DNA of 64,000 nucleotides from CAWGCA01 sp963820955 (GTDB taxonomy: Bacteria; Pseudomonadota; Gammaproteobacteria; Chromatiales; Chromatiaceae). This document shows positions 51,228 to 59,349 of this stretch, piece after piece. The translations under genes and the position numbers were made by a program. How positions within the stretch are numbered: the stretch's first letter is position 1; each line of letters opens with the position of its first letter. A model generated the notes under the pieces. The model was not told where the DNA came from. It ran no database searches and saw nothing but the letters and a program-made list of their open reading frames with translations. The stretch covers positions 1 through 64,000 of the forward strand of contig CAWGCA010000044.1 in NCBI GenBank assembly GCA_963820955.1, given 5' to 3'.

Positions 51228-52918
51228 GCGCTGCCCGAAGCCTCGGCCGACTGACTGGCCAGTTCCCGATACATCTCATCTACCTTCCTCAGGGCCGGGT
51301 TCTCCGGCTCCATAAGCCTGACCCGCTCCAGATACTGGCGAGCCTTGCCCAGCCGCGCTGGTTCCACCCCATGGCGCTGCATGAAAATAATCAGAACCCG
51401 GGCCGTGTTCAGGTTCACCACCCGGTTGCCGGGCATCCCCTCCACCGCTTCCTCGAACAGACCGACGGCCTCCTTGAGTTTCCCCTCCCTGGCCAGTTCC
51501 ACGCCCCGGTTGTTGAGGTGAACTATTTCACGCTTGATCTCCGCAATGAAGTTTTCCGGGTCTGCCTGCAGCCCAAGTCCCCTCATCACACCGCCTACCT
51601 GACGCAGAAACTGCTCCTCGCTGTGATTGTTGCGAACCAACTCCCGTATCAGTTCCTCCGCCCGCTGCGGGTCTCCCATCTGACCGCAGGTCTGAGCCAT
51701 CTCCAGCGTCGCCTCAGGATTGGCGTGAAGGTCCAGCTTTTGATACAGAAGTGCCGCCTTTTCCAGACTCGCCGCCGCCGCCGCCGCGTTGCCGAGATCC
51801 TGCTGAATGACCCCCTCCGCCATGCAACAGTAGAGTTCCGCCTCCTGGTCGGCGCCAAACTCCTGCCGCATATTCTTCAGCACCTTCAGGCCGGCGCTGT
51901 TCGATCCGTTGCGGGACTTGGTCTTTGCCAGCCTGGCGTGCAGGGACGGATGCCGGTAAACGGAATGCCGCCCTAGTCTCACGGCCTGATCCAGGGCCCG
52001 TTCCGCCGTCTCGTCATCCTGGTTCTCCAGTGCCAGATCTGCCAGGGCCTTCTGCCGCAGGATCGCCTTGGGCGAAAGCTCTACCGCACGCTGCAGGATC
52101 TTCTGTGCCTCCTGGGACTGCTCCAGCATCCGCAATGTCCGGGCCAGCCAGTCATAGGCTGCAGTCAGGCGTTCGTTCTCCTGCAACAGCGCCTCGAACA
52201 GCAGCCGGGCCTCCGGGTAGCGTTTACTGGAAAAGAGCACCTTACCCAGCCCTAGTCTTGCCCACGGCATCTCGCGGACTGACAAAACCTGTTGGTAGAT
52301 CGCCTCCGCCTGCTGGTATTCACCCACCCGGTAACAGAGTTCAGCCTTCAGTCGCTGCAATTCGCTCAGATTCTTCGAACCCTCGCTGATCTTGGCATCC
52401 AGTAACCGGATCGCCTCTACCAGCGACCGCTGACGGACCGCCCGGTCCACATCCTCAAGATCTTTCTTGCGGGCGATCAGCTTGTCCAGCCGCGCCTTGA
52501 GGAGGTCTTTGGTGAATGGCTTGGTGAGATAAGAATCAGGCTCATACTCCACCGCGCCCATCACCATATCCCGGGTATTTTCCGCCGTAATCATGACGAA
52601 GATGGAACCCAGCCCAATCAAGTCGCGATGGCGTGCCTCTTCCAGCACCTGCTGTCCATTTTTTGCCGGACCCAGATTATAGTCACAGAGAACGATGTCG
52701 TAACGACGCTGTTCCATGGCACTGACGGCATCCTTGCCATTTGCGGCCGAGTCGATCTCGGCCACTCCGATCAGCTGCAGCATGCCTTTCAGCATATTGC
52801 GCATGTCGGCGAAGTCATCGACGATCAGAAACGACTTCTTCTCAATATCCTGACGAGTGAAATTCACACCGGACACAGGCACTTCCACGGCCGGATTCCG
52901 GCCCTTGAGGGTGGACAA
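51224..52918 (-). CDS. Response-regulator receiver fused to TPR repeats
   Basis: Encodes 564 residues. The receiver domain (about 28-150) has FLIVDDFADMRNMLKGML, phospho-acceptor Asp in IVLCDYNLGPAKNG and Lys in SYLTKPFTKD. From about 180 onward tetratricopeptide repeats continue almost to the C-terminus, for example YQQAEAIYQQVLSVREMPWARLGLG. No DNA-binding or enzymatic output is present, so signal output should be protein-protein contact. The kinase gene follows immediately. Confidence 0.87.
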   Translation of the reverse strand: MSTLKGRNPAVEVPVSGVNFTRQDIEKKSFLIVDDFADMRNMLKGMLQLIGVAEIDSAANGKDAVSAMEQRRYDIVLCDYNLGPAKNGQQVLEEARHRDLIGLGSIFVMITAENTRDMVMGAVEYEPDSYLTKPFTKDLLKARLDKLIARKKDLEDVDRAVRQRSLVEAIRLLDAKISEGSKNLSELQRLKAELCYRVGEYQQAEAIYQQVLSVREMPWARLGLGKVLFSSKRYPEARLLFEALLQENERLTAAYDWLARTLRMLEQSQEAQKILQRAVELSPKAILRQKALADLALENQDDETAERALDQAVRLGRHSVYRHPSLHARLAKTKSRNGSNSAGLKVLKNMRQEFGADQEAELYCCMAEGVIQQDLGNAAAAAASLEKAALLYQKLDLHANPEATLEMAQTCGQMGDPQRAEELIRELVRNNHSEEQFLRQVGGVMRGLGLQADPENFIAEIKREIVHLNNRGVELAREGKLKEAVGLFEEAVEGMPGNRVVNLNTARVLIIFMQRHGVEPARLGKARQYLERVRLMEPENPALRKVDEMYRELASQSAEASGSA

Positions 52919-53012
52919 CAGGGTTAACGCCCAGCCGGAATGCCTTCCGGCTGCCGGGCTGTTAATTCCTATCGGCAGCCGCTTGTGATATCTGAAGCGT
53001 GTAACACCCGGG

Positions 53013-54461
53013 TCAGATTCCGAGACAGAGGTACTTCATCTCCAGGTACTCGTCGATGCCGTACTTCGATCCCTCTCTGCCGATGCCGGACTGTTTGATC
53101 CCGCCGAACGGGGCTACCGCCGTTGAGATGATGCCCGAGTTTACACCCACCATGCCGTACTCCAGGGCCTCGGACACACGCCACACCCGCCCCAGATTCT
53201 GACTGTAAAAATAGGCCGCCAGCCCGTACTCGGTGTCGTTCGCCATAGCCACCGCCTGCTGCTCGGTCTGAAAACGAATCAGCGGGGCTACCGGCCCAAA
53301 GGTCTCTTCCCGGGCTATCCGCATCTCCTGGGAGACATCGGTCAACAGGGTTGGCTGGAAAAAGGTCCCGCCCCGCGGGTGACGCGATCCGCCAACCACA
53401 ATCCTCGCCCCTTTGTCGACGGCGTCGGCAATATACCCCTCCACCTTGTGCAGCGCCGACAGGTTGATCAGCGGCCCCTGATTGACCCCCTCCTCCACCC
53501 CTGGGCCTACCTGCAGGCGCGACACGGCATCGGCCAGTTTTTCGGCAAAAGGCTGATAGATACCGTCCTGCACCAGAAAACGGTTGGCGCAGACGCAGGT
53601 CTGCCCGCTGTTGCGGTATTTGGAGGCAATCGCACCGGCCACCGCGGCTTCCAGGTCAGCATCGTCAAAGACGATGAATGGCGCATTACCGCCGAGTTCC
53701 AGCGATAGCTTTTTGACCGTGTCGGCACACTGTCGCATCAGTAACCGGCCGACCTCAGTGGAACCGGTAAACGAGAGCTTCCTCACCTTAGGATTGCTGG
53801 TCAATTCGCCGCCGATGGGTTCTGGCGAGCCGGTGATCAGGTTCAACACCCCGGGTGGCAGACCAGCCCTTTGCCCCAGTTCACACAGGGCCAATGCCGA
53901 ATAGGGCGTATCCTCCGCCGGCTTGACCACCAGGGTGCAGCCGGCGGCGAGGGCGGCGGCGGCCTTGCGGGTGATCATGGCGGTGGGGAAATTCCACGGG
54001 GTGATTACCGCGCTTACCCCGACCGGCTGCTTCAAGACCAGGATGCGCCGGCCCTCCTGATCCCGGGGAATGGTGTCACCGTAGATCCGTCTCCCCTCTT
54101 CGGCAAACCATTCGATAAAGGAGGCGGCATAGACGATCTCACCCCTCGCCTCGGACAGCGGCTTACCCTGCTCGGCGGTCATCAGCTGCGCCAGATCCTC
54201 CAAGTGCTCCAGCAGCAAATGGTGCCAGCGCCAAAGGATGGTCGCTCGCTCGGCGGCAGTCTTGGTGCGCCAGCCGGCCCAGGCGGCATCCGCCGCGTCT
54301 ACGGCCCGACCGGTTTCAGCCGCCCCCATCGAGGGCACGGTACCCAGGGTCTCTCCGCTGGCCGGGTTGGTGACCTCCATCACAGCTCCGCTGTCGGCAG
54401 CCACCCATACGCCGTCGATGTAACACTGTTGCCGGAACAGGGAAGTGTCGGTCAGTTTCAT
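53013..54461 (-). CDS. gabD: Succinate-semialdehyde dehydrogenase (NADP-type)
   Basis: Encodes 482 residues of the aldehyde dehydrogenase superfamily. The general-base Glu is in LSLELGGNAPFIVFDDADL, the nucleophile Cys in NSGQTCVCANRFLVQ, and the cofactor loop is FTGSTEVGRLLMRQC. The second Cys two residues after the nucleophile, and the end SGIGREGSKYGIDEYLEMKYLCLG, are typical of GabD. It oxidises succinate semialdehyde to succinate. No gabT or GABA transporter is adjacent, so another aldehyde substrate is possible. Confidence 0.88.
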   Translation of the reverse strand: MKLTDTSLFRQQCYIDGVWVAADSGAVMEVTNPASGETLGTVPSMGAAETGRAVDAADAAWAGWRTKTAAERATILWRWHHLLLEHLEDLAQLMTAEQGKPLSEARGEIVYAASFIEWFAEEGRRIYGDTIPRDQEGRRILVLKQPVGVSAVITPWNFPTAMITRKAAAALAAGCTLVVKPAEDTPYSALALCELGQRAGLPPGVLNLITGSPEPIGGELTSNPKVRKLSFTGSTEVGRLLMRQCADTVKKLSLELGGNAPFIVFDDADLEAAVAGAIASKYRNSGQTCVCANRFLVQDGIYQPFAEKLADAVSRLQVGPGVEEGVNQGPLINLSALHKVEGYIADAVDKGARIVVGGSRHPRGGTFFQPTLLTDVSQEMRIAREETFGPVAPLIRFQTEQQAVAMANDTEYGLAAYFYSQNLGRVWRVSEALEYGMVGVNSGIISTAVAPFGGIKQSGIGREGSKYGIDEYLEMKYLCLGI

Positions 54462-54535
54462 GGTTTTCCTCCTGCGCGATTCGGGTTGAGGTTATCATAG
54501 CGGAGCCAGCCATTTTCTCCGACTAGCGCCACCCT

Positions 54536-55444
54536 ATGATCAGCCTCCCGTTGCAGACCAAAAGCCGTCGCGCTGGCCTCCTGGCCGCACTTGGGGCCTT
54601 CTTGATCTGGGGTTTCTCCCCCATCTACTTCCGCGCAGTAGGGACGGCATCCGCCCTGGAGATCCTCTCCCATCGGGTCGTCTGGTCCCTGTTTTTCAGC
54701 CTGGGCCTCGTCGCCTTGACCGGACAGACCCGGATTCTGGTGAATATCTTTACCCGGCCACGGATACTCGCCACCCTGCTGCTGAGCGCCCTGCTGGTCT
54801 CCGTTAACTGGCTGGCGTTTATCTGGGCGGTAAACCACGACCTCGCCCTGGAGGCGAGTATGGGATACTTCATTTTCCCTCTGGTCATGGTCGTGCTGGG
54901 CAGAATTTTTCTAGAGGAACGCCTCAACCGCAATCAGATCCTGGCCCTCTGCCTGGTGCTCCTCGGTGTACTCAACCTGCTGCTCAGCCAGAACCGGCTG
55001 CCCTGGATCGCCCTGCTGCTCGCCACCTCCATGGGATTCTACAGCCTGGTCCGAAAAACGGTTCCAGCCGATCCCCTGGTCGGACTGACCATTGAATGCC
55101 TGCTGCTGTTCCCGCTTAGCGCGTTCTATCTGCTGTTACTGGGGCACAGCGGGGAGCTGATATTCGGCACCCGGGGTATCGGGTTCGACCTGCTGCTCGC
55201 CTGCTCCGCCTTGATGACGGCCCTGCCGCTGATCCTTTACACCTCGGCCACCAGAATTCTTCGACTGGGTACAGTAGGTCTGCTCCAGTACCTGAGTCCC
55301 AGCTGTCAGTTCCTGCTGGCGGTATTCCTGTTTGGAGAGCCCTTCAGCCAGGCTCAACTCCACACCTTTCTGCTGATCTGGTTCGGCCTGGCGATCTTCA
55401 CCCTGGATTCGCGCTATCGGCTGCAAGCAAGGGTCAGTGAATAG
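54536..55444 (+). CDS. rarD: EamA-type transporter RarD
   Basis: Encodes 302 residues with about ten transmembrane helices and two EamA halves. RarD markers include GAFLIWGFSPIYFR near the start, HRVVWSLFF and NWLAFIWAVNHDLALEASMGYFI. RarD proteins are inner-membrane drug/metabolite-type transporters; the substrate is unknown. It is divergent from gabD and convergent with the dsrE-like gene. Confidence 0.88.
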   Translation: MISLPLQTKSRRAGLLAALGAFLIWGFSPIYFRAVGTASALEILSHRVVWSLFFSLGLVALTGQTRILVNIFTRPRILATLLLSALLVSVNWLAFIWAVNHDLALEASMGYFIFPLVMVVLGRIFLEERLNRNQILALCLVLLGVLNLLLSQNRLPWIALLLATSMGFYSLVRKTVPADPLVGLTIECLLLFPLSAFYLLLLGHSGELIFGTRGIGFDLLLACSALMTALPLILYTSATRILRLGTVGLLQYLSPSCQFLLAVFLFGEPFSQAQLHTFLLIWFGLAIFTLDSRYRLQARVSE

Positions 55445-55448
55445 AGGG

Positions 55449-55477
55449 GGGCGGCCCGCGGCCATCAGGGGCCGCCC
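55449..55477. terminator. Hairpin between convergent rarD and dsrE-like genes
   Basis: GGGCGGCC and GGCCGCCC form a perfect 8-bp GC stem around a 13-base loop, 4 bp after the rarD stop. It has no U tract on either strand, but its position between converging genes fits termination. Confidence 0.5.
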
Positions 55478-55491
55478 ACAAAGGAGGAAGA

Positions 55492-55944
55492 TCAGGGCCG
55501 GATGTAGGCGTAACCCTGCTGCTGCAACTCCATGATGCGCTTTACGCCGGCGGACACCACCTGCACGCCGTCGATCAGGACGGGTTCCGCACCGGTCTTT
55601 TTGGCTATATTTTTCATCGTGTTGCCACAGGCGCTGAAGGTGATGTCCTGCATTGCCAGGCTGGCCACCCGCTGCTTCTGGGTGGACTTGTCGGTCAACA
55701 GACTCAACCCGGGGCCATAGGCAACCACCTCGATGGCGATATTGTCCTGACCGTACTCCTTCTGCAGATTGACTGCGTTGTTCAAGGCGATCTTCTGGGT
55801 GACCTCGTCGCTGGTACTGACCTGAATTACCAGCTTGTTGGCAGGGCCTTCATGCGACGTCGCCAGGACCATCTGTGCGGCCAGCATCAGGGCCAGAATC
55901 AACACGGCTTGAAACGTCAAAATCGGCTTATTAATAGGCTTCAT
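55492..55944 (-). CDS. Secreted DsrE-like protein, partner of the anti-sigma factor
   Basis: Encodes 150 residues with a signal peptide (hydrophobic AVLILALMLAAQMVLA). The mature part is a DsrE/DsrF fold: KLVIQVSTSDEVTQKIALNN, IEVVAYGPGLSLL, and FSACGNTMKNI with its single conserved Cys106, then the ending QQQGYAYIRP. DsrE-family cysteines carry sulfur as persulfide in sulfur oxidation; whether this one does is inference. The protein aligns over its whole mature length with the C-terminal part of the anti-sigma factor encoded at 56155-56895. A GGAG site precedes the ATG. Confidence 0.85.
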   Translation of the reverse strand: MKPINKPILTFQAVLILALMLAAQMVLATSHEGPANKLVIQVSTSDEVTQKIALNNAVNLQKEYGQDNIAIEVVAYGPGLSLLTDKSTQKQRVASLAMQDITFSACGNTMKNIAKKTGAEPVLIDGVQVVSAGVKRIMELQQQGYAYIRP

Positions 55945-55980
55945 TGTTATCTCCTCGATTGGTGTTTTAGTAACGGCTAT

Positions 55981-56045
55981 CTCGATTTTCTCGAGCTACC
56001 CTTGTGGTGCAGAAACGCACCACTATTTTCGTGCGCCTAAGCGCA
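55981..56045 (-). promoter_or_regulatory. Three small hairpins in the leader of the secreted DsrE-like gene
   Basis: In a row on the minus strand lie TGCGC-GCGCA (56032-56045, 4-base loop), GTGGTGC-GCACCAC (56004-56023, 6-base loop) and CTCGA-TCGAG (55981-55995, 5-base loop). They sit 37-101 bp before the ATG. They could be leader structures in the mRNA or operator palindromes. No promoter match to the sigma gene's own promoter is seen here. Confidence 0.5.
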
Positions 56046-56055
56046 TGAAAAAGAT

Positions 56056-56085
56056 GGCGATCGAAACCCGTGGTTTTTGATCGCC
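56056..56085 (-). terminator. Terminator after the ECF sigma/anti-sigma genes
   Basis: GGCGATC and GATCGCC, extended by pairing of AAACC with GGTTT, form a stem followed by ATCTTTTT on the minus strand. This is a good intrinsic terminator 70 bp after the anti-sigma stop. It would separate this transcript from the DsrE-like gene. Confidence 0.65.
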
Positions 56086-56154
56086 CTATCGAAAAACCCC
56101 CTGCAAGGGATTCTTCAAAGTACTCTGAACTCGGAGCGCTGCCGAGTTCCTGAC

Positions 56155-56895
56155 TCAGACTTTGATGTAGGCCCAGCCTTGTTGCTGGCGCCGGGCTACG
56201 AAAGAGACCCCGGACTGCACGATCACGGCCTGGGGCAGTATTTGTACGTTTTCCCCCTGTTCGCGACGGAAACGCCGCAAGGTGTTGCCGCAGGCCGCAA
56301 ACTGCAGATTGTTATAACGGGCATCCAGCCGGCTGATCCGCTCAGCGATCGGCGAACGTCCTGTCTGCAATAGCCGCAAGCCCAGATTGTTGGCCACCAC
56401 CTCTACCTGCAGGGTCCGGCCCTCGGCGGCATACTCCTGCAGCACCAGTTCGACCTGATCGAGCATGTCGTCCGCAACTGCCGGATCGTCCGAACTGACA
56501 TGAAAAAGAACCCGTGCCGGGTTCGAAACCGATGCCCCCGGAGTTCCATCCACCACTACCGGGGAAGAGGAAACCAGGCGCTCCGGAGCAAAACCGGGTT
56601 CCTCCATCAAGATCAGGGCACTCAGCAACGACAGGGCAACCAGACCCGCTGCCATGGCATAGCCGCTCAGTCGACCCCAGCCGGAACGGCTGGAAACCGT
56701 TGGTTCGGACGAATCGGATGGTTCCGGGTAGGCACTGCGCACCAGCTCTTTCAAGTAGCCGGCCTGGCAGACCCGCCGGCTCAGTTGATCCGAGCGGCTG
56801 GCTGCCTCAAGCAGTTCCCTGCGCTCCTCCAGACCCAGCTCCCCGTCCACATAAGCGTCGATTATCTGATCAAAATAGTCCGCTTGTTGATTCAT
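56155..56895 (-). CDS. Transmembrane anti-sigma factor with a DsrE-like outer domain
   Basis: Encodes 246 residues. The N-terminal part (1-57, IIDAYVDGELGLEERRELLE) is an anti-sigma domain of the type with a YVDGEL motif; the zinc HxxxCxxC motif is absent. A single transmembrane helix lies at about 78-97. The periplasmic part (about 128-246) is a DsrE-like domain with Cys202 in FAACGNT and the ending QQQGWAYIKV, closely matching the secreted DsrE-like protein. The gene overlaps the ECF sigma gene as ATGA. I infer that it holds the sigma factor at the membrane until the outer domain senses a sulfur or redox signal. Confidence 0.82.
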   Translation of the reverse strand: MNQQADYFDQIIDAYVDGELGLEERRELLEAASRSDQLSRRVCQAGYLKELVRSAYPEPSDSSEPTVSSRSGWGRLSGYAMAAGLVALSLLSALILMEEPGFAPERLVSSSPVVVDGTPGASVSNPARVLFHVSSDDPAVADDMLDQVELVLQEYAAEGRTLQVEVVANNLGLRLLQTGRSPIAERISRLDARYNNLQFAACGNTLRRFRREQGENVQILPQAVIVQSGVSFVARRQQQGWAYIKV

Positions 56896-57437
56896 TTGAC
56901 TCGCTTCAAATAGCCTTTTCTCGGCCTGTCCGGTTGTCTCGCCTCCGATAGGAGGTTTTTCAGGCGTTGCCTGCCGCGGTTAAGCCGGCTCATCACGGTA
57001 CCAACGGGAAGCGCCAGGATGCTGGCAACCTCGGCGTAGGAGAAGCCCTCCAGATCCACCAGGGTCAAAACCTCCCTCTGTCCCGGCGCCAGCCGGGAAA
57101 CCGCCAGCCTTACGCGATGAACGGTCTGCTCCGCATCCACCAGCTGTTCTGCCGTAGGGCGATGCTCATCTACAAGCTCACCATCCGGTTCCAGCGGCTT
57201 GCGACTGCGACAATGATCCCGGTGGCAGTTGGCCAGAATGGAGAACACCCAGGCCTCGAACGAGTCCGGCTTTTTCAGCCGATCGAGACGGTGCAACGCC
57301 TTCACTATAGCCTCCTGCACCAGGTCGTCCGCCTGATGGGCATTGCCACACCAGGCCAGCGCCATACGGTAGAGTCTGGGTCTCAACCGGACCAAACGAT
57401 TGTGCATACCCGACGGAAGCCGCTGCAAGAGCCTCAT
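56892..57437 (-). CDS. ECF-family sigma factor
   Basis: Encodes 181 residues. Region 2 is present with WCGNAHQADDLVQEAIVKAL and the core-binding Trp/Asp features, and region 4 with LVDLEGFSYAEVASILALPV followed by TVMSRLNRGRQRL. There is no region 1 or 3, as usual for ECF factors. It is the first gene of an operon with its anti-sigma factor. A matching ECF-type promoter lies 34 bp upstream, so it probably activates itself. Confidence 0.92.
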   Translation of the reverse strand: MRLLQRLPSGMHNRLVRLRPRLYRMALAWCGNAHQADDLVQEAIVKALHRLDRLKKPDSFEAWVFSILANCHRDHCRSRKPLEPDGELVDEHRPTAEQLVDAEQTVHRVRLAVSRLAPGQREVLTLVDLEGFSYAEVASILALPVGTVMSRLNRGRQRLKNLLSEARQPDRPRKGYLKRVK

Positions 57438-57470
57438 GGGATGTTCATTCCCCTTTCATACGTGTACCTG

Positions 57471-57499
57471 TTAGACGCAACAGGAAGGGGATTTATTCC
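57471..57499 (-). promoter_or_regulatory. ECF-type promoter of the sigma/anti-sigma operon
   Basis: On the minus strand GGAATAA (57499-57493), a 16-bp spacer, then GTCTAA (57476-57471). This has the shape of ECF promoters (GGAA-type -35, GTC/TCTAA-type -10). The predicted start leaves a leader of about 27 bases with AAGGGG as ribosome site. It begins two bases from the end of the neighbouring hydrolase gene. Confidence 0.7.
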
Positions 57500-57500
57500 A

Positions 57501-58130
57501 TCAGTTGAGAAAAGGATTGGTCTGCCGCTCGTGCCCTATAGTGGACATGGGACCGTGGCCGGGAATGAAGGCCACGTCGTCGCCCAAGGTCCAGAGCTGC
57601 TGGCGAATGGCCTTAAGCAGGGTGGCATGGTCACCGCGGGGGAAATCAGTGCGGCCAATGGAACCTTTGAACAGCACATCGCCGACGATCGCCAAACGAT
57701 CGCCGGGGTGAAAAAAGATCACATGGCCGGGGGTATGACCCGGGCAGTGGCGTACTTCCAGTTCCCCGTTCCCGACCTGGACCCGGTCCCCCTGCTCCAG
57801 CCAACGGGTCGGCTCAAAGCTTTCCGCTGCGGGAAAGTCGAACATTCGACCCTGCTCGGGCAGGGCCTCGATCCAGAAGCGGTCCTCCTGCTGGGGTCCT
57901 TCAATAGGCAGATCGAGTTTCCGTGACAAAGCCCCTACACCGCCGGCGTGGTCGATATGGGCGTGGGTAAGCAGGATCTTTTCCAGTTTCAGCCCTTTTT
58001 CTTCCACCGCCCCGACGATACGCTCGAGATCCCCACCGGGGTCAACCACGGCGGCCTTCCCAGTCTCTTCGCACCACAGCAGGGTGCAATTCTGTTGGAA
58101 AGGGGTGACCGGGATAATGGTGTATTTCAT
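57501..58130 (-). CDS. Metallo-beta-lactamase-fold hydrolase, glyoxalase II-like
   Basis: Encodes 209 residues. The di-metal site is complete: THAHIDHAGG, HCPGHTPGHVIFF, GDVLFKGSIGRTD and FIPGHGPMSTIGHE. Length and pattern resemble YcbL/GloB2-type thioesterases, smaller than GloB itself. It may cleave S-lactoylglutathione or a related thioester or persulfide. It sits upstream of the ECF sigma gene in the same direction but the sigma gene has its own promoter. Confidence 0.85.
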   Translation of the reverse strand: MKYTIIPVTPFQQNCTLLWCEETGKAAVVDPGGDLERIVGAVEEKGLKLEKILLTHAHIDHAGGVGALSRKLDLPIEGPQQEDRFWIEALPEQGRMFDFPAAESFEPTRWLEQGDRVQVGNGELEVRHCPGHTPGHVIFFHPGDRLAIVGDVLFKGSIGRTDFPRGDHATLLKAIRQQLWTLGDDVAFIPGHGPMSTIGHERQTNPFLN

Positions 58131-58268
58131 CGGCTCGATCAGCTAAAAAAGGGGCAGTGATAGCCAGGGCGAGGCAGGCCCCGCCTGCTGGCCCTTGTGG
58201 TTTGCAGGGGGACCGATACGGGATTCCTGCCGTTGCAGAAAACGCCAGAAATCAGCGGTCCACAAAGG

Positions 58269-58886
58269 CTATTCCGGATTCGGGATAATGCCTCTTTCTA
58301 CCAGAGCCCGAATCGCAACCTCTACGCTCTGTTCAATCGATTGCCCCTCGGTATCCAGTTCCACTTCTGCTGATTCCGGGATTTCATAGGGCGAAGAGAT
58401 GCCCGTAAACTCCTTGATCAGGCCGGCTCGCGCCTTTTTGTACATCCCCTTGACGTCCCGCTGTTCACACTCGTCCAGGGAACATTTGCAGTAGACTTCG
58501 AGGAACTCTCCGTCCGGAAACAGGGCCCGCACCCGGTCCCGGTCGTAGCGGAAAGGCGAAATAAAGGCTGAGATGGCGATGGTGCCGGAGTCCACGAAAA
58601 GCTTTACCATCTCGCCGATGCGACGGATATTCTCGTGCCGGTCCTCATCACTGAAACCGAGATCACTGCACAGACCATGGCGCACGTTATCACCATCCAG
58701 CACATAGGCATGATGACCCAGATCGAACAACCGCTGCTGCAGTGCCTGCGCCGCGGTGGACTTGCCGGCACCGGACAGGCCGGTAAACCAGAGCGCGACG
58801 CTCTTGTGGCCGTTTTTTCGGGCCCGGTCCTCTCTGCTGATACTCTCTTCGTGCCAGACCACGTTCTGTGTCACTGCACCCATCAT
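58269..58886 (-). CDS. cysC: Adenylyl-sulfate kinase
   Basis: Encodes 205 residues. The ATP loop is FTGLSGAGKSTAAQALQQ, with VLDGDNVRHGLCSDLGFSDEDRHENIRR and ISPFRYDRDRVRALF as substrate regions. It phosphorylates APS to PAPS in assimilatory sulfur metabolism or for sulfation. It stands apart from cysD/cysN here. Upstream is a terminator of the preceding gene, so it needs its own promoter in the 20-30 bp spacer. Confidence 0.92.
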   Translation of the reverse strand: MMGAVTQNVVWHEESISREDRARKNGHKSVALWFTGLSGAGKSTAAQALQQRLFDLGHHAYVLDGDNVRHGLCSDLGFSDEDRHENIRRIGEMVKLFVDSGTIAISAFISPFRYDRDRVRALFPDGEFLEVYCKCSLDECEQRDVKGMYKKARAGLIKEFTGISSPYEIPESAEVELDTEGQSIEQSVEVAIRALVERGIIPNPE

Positions 58887-58909
58887 TCACCCCTCACACT
58901 GCTCACAAA

Positions 58910-58937
58910 AACGGGCGCTTGTATAAAAGCGCCCGTT
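58910..58937 (-). terminator. Intrinsic terminator after the ComEA-like gene
   Basis: AACGGGCGCTT and AAGCGCCCGTT form a perfect 11-bp stem with a 6-base loop, followed by TTTTTG on the minus strand. It lies 28 bp beyond the ComEA-like stop and just before cysC. Confidence 0.85.
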
Positions 58938-58964
58938 CTCACGGTTTGAAAACCCGAGTCCCGG

Positions 58965-59252
58965 CTAACGGCCGGCCCCCGATCCCCTGGCACTGACCGA
59001 CAGCGAGCCTCGATTCAGTTCCAGGATATGCTCACCGATCCCTCTCACCTGTGTCAGTTCCTCCACCGACTGAAAGGGGCCGTACTTCTCGCGGTAGGCA
59101 ACAATCGCATTCGCCCTCGCCTCGCCCACGCCATTCAACCCGGTTGCCAGGGTCTGAGCGTCGGCCTTATTGATATCGACCAGGTCGGCAGATGCAACAC
59201 CGGAAACCGCCAGCATAACTGCCAAAACCAACATCCTTGTGATCCTTTCCAT
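58965..59252 (-). CDS. ComEA-like secreted helix-hairpin-helix protein
   Basis: Encodes 95 residues with a signal peptide (MLVLAVMLAVSGVASA) and a double helix-hairpin-helix: VDINKADAQTLATGLNGVGE and YGPFQSVEELTQVRGIGEHI. This short form is common in gammaproteobacteria, and is often annotated as a competence protein. It may bind DNA in the periplasm; no other competence gene is nearby apart from the type II secretion locus far to the left. Confidence 0.88.
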   Translation of the reverse strand: MERITRMLVLAVMLAVSGVASADLVDINKADAQTLATGLNGVGEARANAIVAYREKYGPFQSVEELTQVRGIGEHILELNRGSLSVSARGSGAGR

Positions 59253-59349
59253 GGATAGTTCTCCTTAACATTTTTTGAGTTGATGCGGACCCTGAGGCCC
59301 AATACCCCTTCCTGGGGCAGGGTCAGACTAAGGGGTCAGGCCGTTGCTG

